Positions 17,807 to 28,813 of a DNA stretch of 64,000 nt are shown piece after piece. Numbering within the stretch: position 1 is the stretch's first letter; every line of letters starts with the position of its first letter. The stretch is from Billgrantia tianxiuensis (GTDB lineage Bacteria; Pseudomonadota; Gammaproteobacteria; Pseudomonadales; Halomonadaceae): positions 4,216,001 to 4,280,000 of the forward strand of contig NZ_CP035042.1 of the NCBI RefSeq assembly GCF_009834345.1, written 5' to 3'. The translations under genes and the position numbers were made by a program. The notes beneath the pieces were generated by a model that made no database searches, was not told where the DNA came from, and saw nothing but the letters and a program-made list of their open reading frames with translations.

Positions 17807-19429
17807 TCACGCTCGTCCTTCATGTGGATAATTGAAAGTCAGGAAATGGCGCACAACCGGACCTTCCTTTCCTTGATGGAAACGCAGAACTTCCTCTTGA
17901 ATATCGGCGGCTGATTTAGAAACGCGCTTGTGTTGGCGCAGATGCTCGGCCCAGGATTCGACTTGGAACCATTCCAGCATCAGGCAGGGATCGGCGGAAT
18001 CCTCGGTAATTCCCCACGCATAGGCGCCATCGCGCCGCCTTTCAGCCGAGAGCCTAGCCAATGTTTTCAGAAAAGCTGAACGATCTTCCGGGGCGACTCG
18101 ATACTCTATTTGGATAAGTACCGGTCCACGGTCATACTCGACTGGAGTGGCCGTTAGCGGCTCGGGCCAGTGATTGGACGGTGCTAAGTCGGATTCGCCC
18201 TTGGGCAACTTGATACGATGTGCAACACATCCGATCGCCGCTAGTCCGACCGCGCCAGATAGTAGCGCCAACGGCACGCCAATCCCTTGGGCGATTATCC
18301 CCCATGTCAAACTTCCAGCAGCCATGGCACCATTAAACACCGTCAGGTACACCGCTAGAGAGCGGCCACGCACCCAGTTAGGAAGAATGGCTTGAGCCAC
18401 ACCATTGAGCGTCGTCAGTGCAGTAATCCAAGCGGCCCCAAGGATTAATAGAGAAGACACTGCAAGCCATTTAGGTGGTGCCAGAGATAGCAACACCATG
18501 ACGGCCGAAGTGACTAAAGCCGAGGTGAGAAGTAGACCATCGGCGCTAAGATACATACGCAGGCGAGGCATCACAATAGCCCCTCCGATTGCCCCCAGGC
18601 CAACAGCTCCAAGCAATATGCCATAGAAGCTTGGGCCACCTTCCAGTAACTGACGCGCTACTAGAGGCAGCAGTGCCCAGACTGAGCTGGCCATCGCAAA
18701 AAATAGAAAGGCGCGCAGCAGAACTACATGCAGCTCACGACTGGCTCGGGCATAGCGTAGCCCGGCCCGGAAAGCGCCTGGAAAACGTTCGGATAGGGCA
18801 TCCCGTTGCGTTGCTGGCCGTTTCCACCAAATCAGTGCAGCAATCACAAATACATAGCTTAGAACGTCTACTCCATAGGTAAACGCTGCCCCCATACTGG
18901 CCAGTAGCAGGCCGCCCAACGCAGGACCTACGGCACGGGCAATGTTGATCCCCAGCGAGTTGAGTCCCACTGCGTTCTTGAAGTCTTTCTTGTCTACCAG
19001 TTCAGGAACAATAGCTTGCCAAGTTGGCCCCATCAGAGCAACGCCGATGCCTCCTATAAAAGTGAGCATTATCAGCGATGTTACAGAATGCTGATTCGTA
19101 AGCGATAAGATGACAAGGCAAACGCTGACACCAGCAAGCAGAAGCTGAACGCCGATCAGCAGCTTACGCCGGTCAAGCATATCGGAAAGCACACCTGCCG
19201 GAATCGCCAAGAGAAAAATCGGCAGTGCAGCAGCAGCCTGCACCATCGCGACAGCCGCGGGCGAGGAAGATAGATCCGTCATCAACCAAGCACTGGCGAC
19301 ATCACGCACGAAACTACCAATGCTGCCGATGATGGTGGCCGCCCAGAGTACGGCGAAGAGGGTCTGCCGCAACGGAGAAAACGCATTGTCCGGCGATACG
19401 GGAAGAGAAGTGGACGGGGCCTTGTTCAT
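17807..19429 (-). CDS. MFS transporter (MFS_3 / enterobactin-exporter-like) with C-terminal soluble domain
   Basis: The 540-residue protein has about twelve transmembrane segments (residues ~20-415), with the MFS loop GVLSDMLDRRKLLIG between helices 2 and 3. It ends in a soluble domain of about 110 residues (from GPVLIQIEYRVAPEDRSAFL) resembling a ferredoxin-like antibiotic-biosynthesis-monooxygenase fold. This combination is typical of the PF05977 branch, which includes EntS-like exporters. Its cargo is unknown; the surrounding hydrolases and oxidoreductases suggest efflux of a small organic compound. It lies 69 bp downstream of the amidohydrolase gene. Confidence 0.88.
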   Translation of the reverse strand: MNKAPSTSLPVSPDNAFSPLRQTLFAVLWAATIIGSIGSFVRDVASAWLMTDLSSSPAAVAMVQAAAALPIFLLAIPAGVLSDMLDRRKLLIGVQLLLAGVSVCLVILSLTNQHSVTSLIMLTFIGGIGVALMGPTWQAIVPELVDKKDFKNAVGLNSLGINIARAVGPALGGLLLASMGAAFTYGVDVLSYVFVIAALIWWKRPATQRDALSERFPGAFRAGLRYARASRELHVVLLRAFLFFAMASSVWALLPLVARQLLEGGPSFYGILLGAVGLGAIGGAIVMPRLRMYLSADGLLLTSALVTSAVMVLLSLAPPKWLAVSSLLILGAAWITALTTLNGVAQAILPNWVRGRSLAVYLTVFNGAMAAGSLTWGIIAQGIGVPLALLSGAVGLAAIGCVAHRIKLPKGESDLAPSNHWPEPLTATPVEYDRGPVLIQIEYRVAPEDRSAFLKTLARLSAERRRDGAYAWGITEDSADPCLMLEWFQVESWAEHLRQHKRVSKSAADIQEEVLRFHQGKEGPVVRHFLTFNYPHEGRA

Positions 19430-19498
19430 GTCTCTAGCCCTTGCAAACCACGTGGCTTTGGCCCCAACGAAACAAATATATGCATGAGATGTATCCCC

Positions 19499-21394
19499 TT
19501 ACACGGCCCAGCAAGAGCAGCCGAGAACTCCAAAGAAACCTTTAAGATCCGATGTTGGAACTGGGGAGCCCCAAGCTTGGGCATGAGCATGGCCATGTAG
19601 ACCACAGGCACTGGCACAGCCGCAGGTGGCCATCGCCTGAGCGTGCAAGGGTGCCAGGGAGTTCTTGCCTGCGCCTTCTGGCTCGCCCCAGGCTCCGTAG
19701 CCCTTAAAGGTGCGTGTCGGCGACCAGTCAGGCATGGCAGGCGGTAGTGTGTTGTCGTCCAGTGGCGCAAAATCATTGTCACCATAGACAACGCGCCCAC
19801 CTACTACCGTTAGGTCGGAAGTCAGGAAGGAGATCTCGTCTTCAGGCACGCTGAAGAAATCCTGACTCGGTACGATAAAGTCAGCGAACTGGCCGGCCTC
19901 GATGCGGCCCCGCTTGCCTTCCTCGTTGGAGAACCATGCCACCTTCTCGGTCCACATGCGCAGCGCCGTCTCGCGGTCGAGCAGATTATCTCGTGGATAC
20001 AAACCGAGACCGCCGACTGTTTTTCCGGTAATCATCCACGACAGCGACACCCAGGGATTGTAGGAGGCCACACGGGTAGCATCGGTTCCAGCGGATACCT
20101 TAACCCCCTTCTCGAGCATGCGTTTGACGGGTGGGGTCGCCTCGGCAGCGCGAGCACCATAGCGTTCGACAAAATATTCACCTTGATAGGCCATGCGGTG
20201 CTGCACCGCGATGCCGCCACCCAGTGCAGCGACACGGTCAATGGATTTGTCAGAGATGGTCTCAGCGTGGTCGAAGAACCAGTTGATACCATCCAGCGGA
20301 ATGTCCTGGTTAACCTTCTCGAATACATCCAGTGCGCGAGTAATGGTTTCGTCGTAGGTGGCGTGCAACCGCCAGGGCCACTTGTTTTCTGCTAGCACAC
20401 GCACGACTTCCTCCAACTCGCCTTCCATTTCTGGCGGCATGTTGGGACGCTCAACGCGAAAATCCTCGAAGTCAGCAGCCGAGTACACAAGCATCTCGCC
20501 GGCGCCGTTGTGGCGGAAGTAGTCGTCACCCTGCTTGTACTTCACACTGGACGTCCACTTCAGGAAGTCTTCTTTTTCTTCCTTCGGTTTCTGCGTGAAG
20601 AGATTGTAGGCCAGACGAACGGTAATCTTCCCTTCGTCGGAAAGCTTCTGAATAACCTCGTAGTCTTCTGGGTAATTCTGGAAGCCCCCACCCGCATCGA
20701 TCACACCAGTCACCCCCAGGCGGTTTAGTTCACGCATGAAATGGCGTGTGGAGTTGACCTGATAGTCGAACGGGAGCTTCGGCCCCTTTGCGAGCGTGGA
20801 GTAGAGAACCATCGCGTTGGGCTTAGCCAACAGCAGGCCAGTGGGGTTGCCATTGGCATCGCGGGTTATCTGGCCGCCAGGCGGTTCGGGCGTATTCTTC
20901 GTATAGCCGACGGCGCGTAAGGCGGCACCATTAAGTAGCGCACGGTCATACAGGTGCATCAAAAAGACAGGAGTATCGGGGGCGATCGCATTGATTTCAG
21001 CGATCGTCGGCAGACGTTTCTCAACGAATTGGTGCTCGGTGAAACCACCCACCACACGTACCCATTGTGGCGCCGGAGTCACGGCGACTTGACGCTTAAG
21101 CATATCCATTGCGTCAGCCAACGAGCGCACACCATCCCAACGTAGCTCCATATTGTAGTTCAGGCCGCCGCGTACCACATGGGTATGGTTATCGTATAGT
21201 CCAGGCAACACGTTGCGACGCCTTAGGTCTACGACCCGGGTACTGACGCCAACCAGGGACATGACTTCCTGATCTGGACCAACGGCCAGGAACTTACCAT
21301 CCTTGATCGCGACCGCAGTGGCAGTTGGGTTGGCCCGATCGAGCGTTGTTATCTGACCGTTATAGAAAATAATGTCGGGAGTAGAGTTAGGCAT
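19499..21394 (-). CDS. YtcJ-like metal-dependent amidohydrolase with Cys/His-rich C-terminal tail
   Basis: The 631-residue protein is an amidohydrolase-3 family enzyme. Metal ligands are recognisable: HxH in GLYDNHTHVVRGG (~residue 70), His in PWRLHATYDE, His in FFDHAETISD and Asp in VSAGTDATRVASYNPW. After the usual C-terminus (VVGGRVVYGDNDFAPLD) it carries an extra segment of about 75 residues ending in a cluster of Cys and His: CGCASACGLHGHAH, then GVLGCSCWAV at the very end. The tail may bind a metal; its role is unknown. A good AAGGAAG ribosome-binding site precedes the start. The substrate is not predictable. Confidence 0.9.
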   Translation of the reverse strand: MPNSTPDIIFYNGQITTLDRANPTATAVAIKDGKFLAVGPDQEVMSLVGVSTRVVDLRRRNVLPGLYDNHTHVVRGGLNYNMELRWDGVRSLADAMDMLKRQVAVTPAPQWVRVVGGFTEHQFVEKRLPTIAEINAIAPDTPVFLMHLYDRALLNGAALRAVGYTKNTPEPPGGQITRDANGNPTGLLLAKPNAMVLYSTLAKGPKLPFDYQVNSTRHFMRELNRLGVTGVIDAGGGFQNYPEDYEVIQKLSDEGKITVRLAYNLFTQKPKEEKEDFLKWTSSVKYKQGDDYFRHNGAGEMLVYSAADFEDFRVERPNMPPEMEGELEEVVRVLAENKWPWRLHATYDETITRALDVFEKVNQDIPLDGINWFFDHAETISDKSIDRVAALGGGIAVQHRMAYQGEYFVERYGARAAEATPPVKRMLEKGVKVSAGTDATRVASYNPWVSLSWMITGKTVGGLGLYPRDNLLDRETALRMWTEKVAWFSNEEGKRGRIEAGQFADFIVPSQDFFSVPEDEISFLTSDLTVVGGRVVYGDNDFAPLDDNTLPPAMPDWSPTRTFKGYGAWGEPEGAGKNSLAPLHAQAMATCGCASACGLHGHAHAQAWGSPVPTSDLKGFFGVLGCSCWAV

Positions 21395-21441
21395 GAGGGT
21401 ACTTCCTTTACAAGAAGCGTGTCAGCGTTCTAATACGCTGC

Positions 21442-21713
21442 TTACGACGGTTTGTCTTCTGGCGCCTTTTTCGAAGAATATCGACCGGGTAATTGTCCAA
21501 GCACATGATCGAGCGTTTGTGACTTAGCACAAGCGGCACTGAATACGGATCCAGCCAATAAATGTTTACTAATTGGAACGACCTGTTCGCCGATCAGAAT
21601 GCCGAGCAAACCGACTAACGCTACCAAAGGGGGGCCGGTGAGCGTACGCTCAGTAGACTATAGATGACGCCAACTAGTAGGCCAGCTCCCAATGACAAGA
21701 CATAGATTTTCAT
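21442..21713 (-). pseudogene. XapX domain (DUF1427) membrane protein, apparent single-base frameshift
   Basis: XapX proteins are small two-helix membrane proteins of unknown function, often next to isochorismatase-like hydrolases and amidohydrolases. From ATG 21713 (GAGG six bases upstream) the frame reads MKIYVLSLGAGLLVGVIYSL and then, after a run of six C (plus-strand G at 21629-21634), meets a stop. Adding one C continues into VALVGLLGILIGEQVVPISK and a stop at 21442, giving 90 residues. The intact match on both sides of a homopolymer suggests either a sequencing indel or a very young mutation. Confidence 0.8.
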
Positions 21714-21851
21714 AGCCCACCTCAATGGTTGACATACGTGTGTCCCGCTTTACCCGAAAACTGTTCTCACAAGGAGTTGAACGCCTCTTTACCTAGCCTT
21801 AGCCTGGGAGAACAGTCGTCCCTGTATCGTTCACCCAGACTTGATCTGTGT

Positions 21852-22537
21852 TTATTTGTCAGCTGGATTAGGACCGATCCGGTCACCATGTTTGACACGC
21901 TCAGGAGCCTTGTGAACCATGGTGTAAGCATAGTCGATGCCCATACCGTAGGCGCCAGAATGCTCCTTAGCGATCCCCATAACAGCATCGTAAGTATCCC
22001 GATGGGCCCAGTCGCGTTGCCACTCCAGCAGTACCTGCTGCCAGGTCACCGGTACTACGCCGGCCTGGATCATACGCTGCATGGCATAGTCGTGGGCCTC
22101 CTGCGAGGTACCGCCGGAAGCGTCCGCGACCATGTAGATTTCGTATCCTGCATCGTGCATGGCAGAAAGCGCGAAGGTTGTGTTACACACTTCAGTCCAT
22201 AACCCGGAGACAATCACTTTCTTGCGGCCGTTAGAAGCCAGAGAGTCACGCACGTTCTGATCATCCCAGGAGTTCATCGAGGTACGCTCAAGAATCGCAT
22301 GGTCGGGAAAGACAGCCAGTAACTCTGGGTACGTGTGACCCGAAAAACTTTCGGTTTCGACGGTCGTGATAGTCGTTGGGATGCCGAACACTTTCGCTGC
22401 CTTGGCCAAGCCTACAACATTGTTCTTCAAGGTTTGCCGGTCAATAGACTGCACACCAAAAGCCATTTGTGGCTGTTGATCGATGAAGATTATCTGGCTG
22501 TTCCGGGGGTCAAAACTTCGAGAAATTCTTTTGACAT
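21852..22537 (-). pseudogene. Isochorismatase-fold cysteine hydrolase (YcaC-like), frameshifted near the 5' end
   Basis: With one A restored near 22501, the gene starts at ATG 22537 (MSKEFLEVLTPG) and reads IIFIDQQPQMAFGVQSIDRQ onward for 228 residues. The cysteine-hydrolase features are visible: Asp in FIDQQP, the catalytic Cys in SGLWTEVCNTTFAL, the conserved VADASGGTSQEAHD and the C-terminal WQQVLLEWQRDWAH. YcaC-like members form octamers and have unknown substrates. As sequenced, the reading frame breaks after 14 codons, so an internal ATG would lose the catalytic Asp. It shares its family with the intact gene at 33.1 kb. Confidence 0.82.
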
Positions 22538-22766
22538 GACACTACTCCTTCGAAGGATAGGGCGCATTTCAATATCTTGGAAAACAATCAGCGACGGGTA
22601 GTGAAATGGAGCAAGGGGTGCCGCTAGTTCTCCCTACTCCTCATACACAAATCTGCTATTGTCATCCGCCAACACTAGTTCAGCATCTTCCGGGAAGGCG
22701 AAACGATGATGGCTTCGATTACTAGGTTCCTATTCATGAATGTCATCCTTTTCTGCTCGAACCTAC

Positions 22767-24230
22767 TCAGAATTGCGGGTCCAATGCGTCCAGCGCCACC
22801 GAGACGCCTGCGCCGAAATCCGGATGGACCTGTCGGAAGAGTTCTATCTGCCGCTCGCTGATCCAAGCGGGGACCCCGCACATCGCAGCCGCGATGTTGG
22901 CGAACAGCCGATCCTTCTGTTCGTCATCGAACAGCAGGAACAGGGCGCGCGGCTGGCTGAAGTCGTCGTTACCGTCCCGATGATCGAACCGAGCAGCCGG
23001 GCCGTACAGATCGAGCGGAGGTTCGGTGAATGATCGGTCCTCCATCGGACCGCCGAAGCTGTTCGGCTCGTAATAGGCATCCGGGTTGGGCATGTTGTCG
23101 AAGAAGCGCATCGCCCCGTCCTTGTGATAATGGTGCACGGGGCAGTGTGGCCTGTTGACCGGCAGCGATTCGTAATGGGTGCCAAGCCGATAGCGATGGG
23201 CGTCCGCATAGGAGAAGATCCTGCCCTGCAGCATTCTGTCCGGCGAGTGGCCGATGCCTCGGACGACATTTGATGGACTGAAGGCAAGCTGTTCGATCTC
23301 CGCGAAGTAGTTCTCTGGATTGCGGTTGAGTTCGAGAATGCCTATTTCGATCGGCGGGAAATCCGCATGCGGCCAGACCTTGGTAAGGTCGAATGGGTTG
23401 AATGGACAGGCATCAGCTTGATCCTGCGTCATGATCTGTACCTGCACGGTCCATTGCGGGAATTCTCCCGCCTCTATCGCGCCGAACAGCGCTTCCTGAT
23501 AGCCTTCGCGGGTTCGGCCCACGACCTCCTCAGCCTCGGCGTTGGTGTAATGGCGATGGCCTTGCCGTGTCTTGAAGTGGAATTTGACCCAGACCCGACC
23601 CCCTTTGTCGTTCCAAAGGCTGTAGGCGTGGCTACCGTAGCCGTTCATATGCATCGGGCTCACAGGCAGGCCGCGATCCGAGAAGAGGATCGTTACCTGA
23701 TGAAGGCTCTCGGGAGACAATGACCAGAAGTCCCACATCGCCGTCGCCGATCGCAGGTTGGTGCGCGGGTGGCGCTTCTGCGTGTGGATGAAATCCGGGA
23801 ACTTGAGCGGATCACGCACGAAGAAGACCGGCGAGTTGTTGCCGACTAAGTCCCAATTACCTTCGTCCGTATAAAACTTGAGTGCGAAACCACGCACGTC
23901 TCGTTCGTGATCCGCGGCACCCAGCTCACCGGCCACTGTCGAGAATCGCGCGATCATCGGCGTCTCGGCACCGGGTTGTAACACGTCAGCACAAGTCAGG
24001 TGAGATATGTCACCCGTTATCCTGAGCATGCCATGCGCCCCCCAACCCTTGGCATGGACGACGCGTTCGGGAATCCGCTCGCGGTTCTGGTGAGCCAGTT
24101 TTTCGATCAGTTGCCAGTCCTGCATGAGGATCGGGCCGCGCGCACCAACAGTAAGGCTGTTTTGATTTTCAGCGACGGAAGCACCGGAGCTGGTTGTCAG
24201 GCGTGGGGGCGGAGTGTCATGAGTAGGCAT
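22767..24230 (-). CDS. Monofunctional heme catalase
   Basis: The 487-residue protein is a small-subunit clade catalase. The catalytic His is in [16 protein letters not shown], the Asn in [20 protein letters not shown], and the proximal Tyr in [19 protein letters not shown]. It disproportionates hydrogen peroxide in the cytoplasm; no signal peptide is seen. The start at 24230 ([18 protein letters not shown]) matches the family N-terminus; the frame extends 75 codons upstream without similarity. The codon usage is higher in GC than the genes immediately downstream, suggesting a different origin within the same block. Confidence 0.95.
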   Translation of the reverse strand: MPTHDTPPPRLTTSSGASVAENQNSLTVGARGPILMQDWQLIEKLAHQNRERIPERVVHAKGWGAHGMLRITGDISHLTCADVLQPGAETPMIARFSTVAGELGAADHERDVRGFALKFYTDEGNWDLVGNNSPVFFVRDPLKFPDFIHTQKRHPRTNLRSATAMWDFWSLSPESLHQVTILFSDRGLPVSPMHMNGYGSHAYSLWNDKGGRVWVKFHFKTRQGHRHYTNAEAEEVVGRTREGYQEALFGAIEAGEFPQWTVQVQIMTQDQADACPFNPFDLTKVWPHADFPPIEIGILELNRNPENYFAEIEQLAFSPSNVVRGIGHSPDRMLQGRIFSYADAHRYRLGTHYESLPVNRPHCPVHHYHKDGAMRFFDNMPNPDAYYEPNSFGGPMEDRSFTEPPLDLYGPAARFDHRDGNDDFSQPRALFLLFDDEQKDRLFANIAAAMCGVPAWISERQIELFRQVHPDFGAGVSVALDALDPQF

Positions 24231-24824
24231 TGTCAGTTCATTCCGTTCCGGTCTAGCCGCTTTTCCGGCTGATGGCGCATGCTGGTCCGTGATCCCGCTG
24301 GCTGGCAGCGGTTGCGGTACGGAGCCACGTATTGAAGAAAATTCTAGCGAGCATTTTCTGGCTCTACGTCGCCGATTCTGCTGAGACGGTGCCAATCTTG
24401 CGGTTTGGTGTACGGGGTCCGGATGACCGCAACTGCACAATATCCAATAAGCCATGCCTTTAACGGGAGCCTAAGCACGACCGGCCGCGTGCGAATACCT
24501 AATTTAGGCAGATCGGCGTGACGCGAGAAGATTGCAGCTGTCCGCTAGGCCAAAGTAACCCACAAGCCATTGAAATATAGCAGCATTTCCTAACAGGGAA
24601 GCTTCTTCCAGCTCCGTTGGCAGTGCCCCCTCAACGGCGATACCTATTAGGAGCAGCATTGTTCTATTCTAGTTTCCATTTGGCGATACCACCTTATAGA
24701 AACTATTGCCTCTATACGTGGAACGCCAAAGTGGACATTGAAGAACTACAGAAATTCGTAGAAGTTGCTTGCGTTGAAGGAATTTCTTCCTAACGTCCTC
24801 GGCTTCGTCCCCTAAAGGCGCGTC
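24231..24824. other. Intergenic stretch with a LysR fragment
   Basis: This stretch of about 590 bp between the catalase start and the aldehyde dehydrogenase stop contains no complete gene. Its only recognisable content is the LysR N-terminal relic at 24731-24793. The A/T-rich part 24660-24730 probably holds the promoter of that relic. Confidence 0.6.
24731..24793 (+). pseudogene. N-terminal fragment of a LysR-family regulator
   Basis: From GTG 24731 the frame reads VDIEELQKFVEVACVEGISS and then a stop. This is the first 20 residues of a LysR helix-turn-helix domain, equivalent to NIEDLLTFVKVAETGG of the gene at 38.4 kb. The rest of the gene is absent, so a rearrangement has removed it. Confidence 0.6.
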
Positions 24825-26254
<1,430 letters not shown>

Positions 26255-26258
<4 letters not shown>

Positions 26259-27961
26259 TCGAAACTCCCGGGATGCATACCGTTTTCCGGCGAAGCCGGG
26301 GATAGGGGCAACGATTGCAACTCTTTCGACAGCATCTTGATGTCGATGTTGAGGATCTGATCATTCTCTGAATAGTCGACCGGACAGTCGATCAGATGAA
26401 CGCCCGGCGTATCGAGGGTATGTACAAGCAGCTTCTTGAGATGCTCGGCACTTTCGGCGCGATAGCCGAAAGCGCCATAGCTTTCCGCGTACTTGACGAA
26501 ATCGGGGTTGCCATAGGTGAGTCCCCAGTCCTTGAAACCCATGTTCGCCTGCTTCCAGCGGATCATCCCATAGCTGTTGTCGTTGAGGATCAGCACGGTG
26601 AGGTTGAGCTTCAAGCGAACGGCGGTCTCCATTTCCTGGCTGTTCATCATGAAGCCGCCATCTCCGCAGATCGCCATCACCTTGCGCTCGGGATAGACCA
26701 TCGCCGATGCCATGGCAGAGGGCAGGCCCGCGCCCATCGTGGCGAGCGCGTTATCGAGTAGCACGGTATTGGGGCGGTAGGCCGGATAGTCGCGCGCGAA
26801 CCAGATCTTGTACACCCCGTTATCGAGGCAGATGATGCCGTCTTCGGGCATCGCCGCGCGGACCTGTTCGACTAGGTAAGGTGGGAAGATAGGGAAGCGT
26901 GCATCCCCCGAGATCGACGCGGTGTGCGCGACCTGCCCCTTGCGCGCCGCCAGCATCGCATCGAACGTCCAGCCTCCATTGGGGACGATGTTCTGTTTGA
27001 TCTGCCAGATCGCATTGGCTATGTCGCCGACAACCTCAATCTGCGGAAAATAGACCGGATCAACCTCAGCGGTCTTGGACGAAATATGGATCACCTGCGC
27101 ACCGCCCGGCTGCATGAAGAACGGTGGCTTCTCAATTACGTCATGACCGATATTGACGATCAGATCGGCGGCTTCGACCGCGTGGTGGACAAAGTCGCCC
27201 GCTGACAGAGCCGCGCAACCAACAAACTTTGGGTGACGTTCGTCGATCACGCCCTTGCCGAGCTGAGTGGTAAGGAACGGAATGCCGGTCTTCTCGATGA
27301 ACTGCCGCAACATCCGGCAGGTCATGGTGCGGTTGGCGCCTGCACCAACCACCAGGATCGGCGATTGGGCATTTTCAAGCGCATGCACCGCAGCGCGAAT
27401 CGACTTCACATCGGCATTGGGTCGCCGAGTGAGGCTGCGCTTGAGCGGCATTGATTCGGTCTTCTCGGCGGCGATGTCCTCGGGAAACTCGATATGGGTC
27501 GCGCCGGGCTTCTCCTCTTCGGCAAGCCGGAATGCTTCGCGCACCCGGCTGGGGATGTTGTCGGCGCTGGCGAGCTGATGAGTGAACTTGGTTAGCGGCT
27601 TCATCATGTCAACCACATCGAGGATCTGGAATCGGCCTTGTTTCGACTTCTTGATCGGCTTTTGCCCGGTGACCATCAGGATCGGCATACCGCCAAGCTG
27701 CGCATAGGCGGCGGAGGTGACTAAATTAGTCGCACCTGGCCCTAGCGTTGCCATGCACACCCCAGCCTTGCCGGTATGCCGGCCATAGGTCGCAGCCATG
27801 AAGCCTGCCCCCTGTTCGTGCCGGGCAAGGATCAGTTGAATCGAGGTCGAGCGGCTGAGGCTGTCGAGCATGTCGAGATTTTCCTCACCAGGGACCCCAA
27901 ATATGTACTCCACCTCCTCCTCTTCAAGGCACTGAATGAACAGGTCGGATGCTTTGGCCAT
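26255..27961 (-). CDS. Acetolactate-synthase-like thiamine-diphosphate enzyme
   Basis: The 568-residue protein is a TPP-dependent carboligase or decarboxylase of the acetolactate synthase large-subunit family. The catalytic Glu is in LARHEQGAGFMAATYGRHTG, and the TPP/Mg motif is AICGDGGFMMNSQEMETA...ILNDNSYGM. No small regulatory subunit gene is present, which fits a catabolic AlsS-like rather than a biosynthetic IlvB-like role. It could also be an aldehyde-forming 2-oxoacid decarboxylase, since it is coupled by a 4-bp overlap to an aldehyde dehydrogenase. A strong AGGAGA site precedes ATG 27961. Confidence 0.88.
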
Positions 27962-28215
27962 GATAGAATTCTCCTGGAGAATGCTGAATGGTGGCTATAT
28001 CAGCACTGATGGATCGCGCCTTGAATATGGTGCTGACCCAGGTGTCTCGAAAAGCGGCACAGCGACGGTGCCCCCCTAGCAGAGCAACTGCTTACAGCCA
28101 GCCAAAGCCAATAGCGCCCATCATTAGGCCTTCTTCTCAGTCGCATCCTGAAAAAGAGAACCTGAACGGAACCGGTCTACTGCGCGTAGTGAGCGATCAC
28201 TATGGGAGTCTGATC

Positions 28216-28282
28216 ACTCTAGCAACCGCTTCGACAAGTTGCGGCGCGCAAACTGCGGTTTAGTTGCCGGTCTTGCGGTCAA
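28216..28282 (+). repeat. Dispersed repeat, copy A (partial)
   Basis: This segment shares CTCTAGCAA at one end and CTGCGGTTTAGTTGCCG plus CTTGCGGTCAAT at the other with copies B and C, in the same orientation as copy C. On the minus strand it contains the coding-like ending IDRKTGN followed by a stop. The middle is diverged. Confidence 0.55.
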
Positions 28283-28306
28283 TCGCAGCGAGGCTGTCGT
28301 CCTAAG

Positions 28307-28396
28307 TCAAGTCCGCATGTCCCCGCGCCCACGCTCCAAGACCAAGACAGTCGAGTTGGCTTCCTCGATTCTGACGGTGTTTTTTGAAAGGGCCAT
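28307..28396 (-). CDS. Possible 29-residue leader peptide or gene fragment
   Basis: A short frame starts at ATG 28396 with GGAGAAGG about eight bases upstream and reads MALSKNTVRIEEANSTVLVL, then ERGRGDMRT and a stop. I do not recognise it. Since a different frame just downstream ends in DDSLAAIDRKTGN, it may be the start of a decayed small gene of about 45 codons rather than a functional peptide. Confidence 0.3.
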   Translation of the reverse strand: MALSKNTVRIEEANSTVLVLERGRGDMRT

Positions 28397-28540
28397 AATG
28401 TTGCCTTCTCCTAATCTAGTTTGAAGTCGGCGTTAACGTTTGACGCAGCTGCTCCAGAAGTTTTGCCATTGAGCAGACGGTAGCTTAACGAACTGCTTCT
28501 GCTATATGCCCGCGAGGGTGAAATACGCTACCGTGCCGTG

Positions 28541-28640
28541 ATTGACCGCAAGATCGGCAACTAAACCGCAGCGATTGCACCACGCTTCGTCTAAACGCTT
28601 GCTAGAGTCAGCAGACTGGAACCACCGAGCACTTTCGTTC
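28541..28640 (-). repeat. Dispersed inverted repeat, copy B
   Basis: Read on the minus strand, this 100-bp segment matches copy C at 32624-32723 at roughly four of five positions, including a perfect 28-bp run at about 28596-28623 that contains CTGCTGACTCTAGCAAGC. The two copies are inverted relative to each other and flank about 4 kb. Confidence 0.7.
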
Positions 28641-28813
28641 GGATTGGACCCCATCTTGAAGAGCGCGGCACAGCCCTACCGTCGACGCCGCTCGCCACTG
28701 GAGCTTTGGCGCCATCCTGCCCCTCAAGGTACGCATCGCGATGATCCACGACTGAAAAATGTCCTAATTGCTGCATCTCCTGATATCCCTTTTTGTCGAA
28801 ATGAGGACCTATC

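Larger units (their letters stand above)
27962..28813. other. Gene-poor stretch with relics and repeats
   Basis: About 850 bp without an intact gene. The first 250 bp carry the promoter side of the acetolactate-synthase-like gene. Then come repeat copy A (28216-28282), a 29-codon minus-strand frame with a good ribosome-binding site (28307-28396) and repeat copy B (28541-28640). Just before copy B, a plus-strand frame ends in GEIRYRAVIDRKIGN, which looks like the C-terminus of a lost gene, possibly a zinc alcohol dehydrogenase. Confidence 0.5.

Noticed and set aside
22680..22737. A short minus-strand frame (MNRNLVIEAIIVSPSRKMLN) between the catalase and the YcaC-like gene
   Set aside because: It has only about 20 codons, no family, and no neighbouring context that would support a leader peptide.
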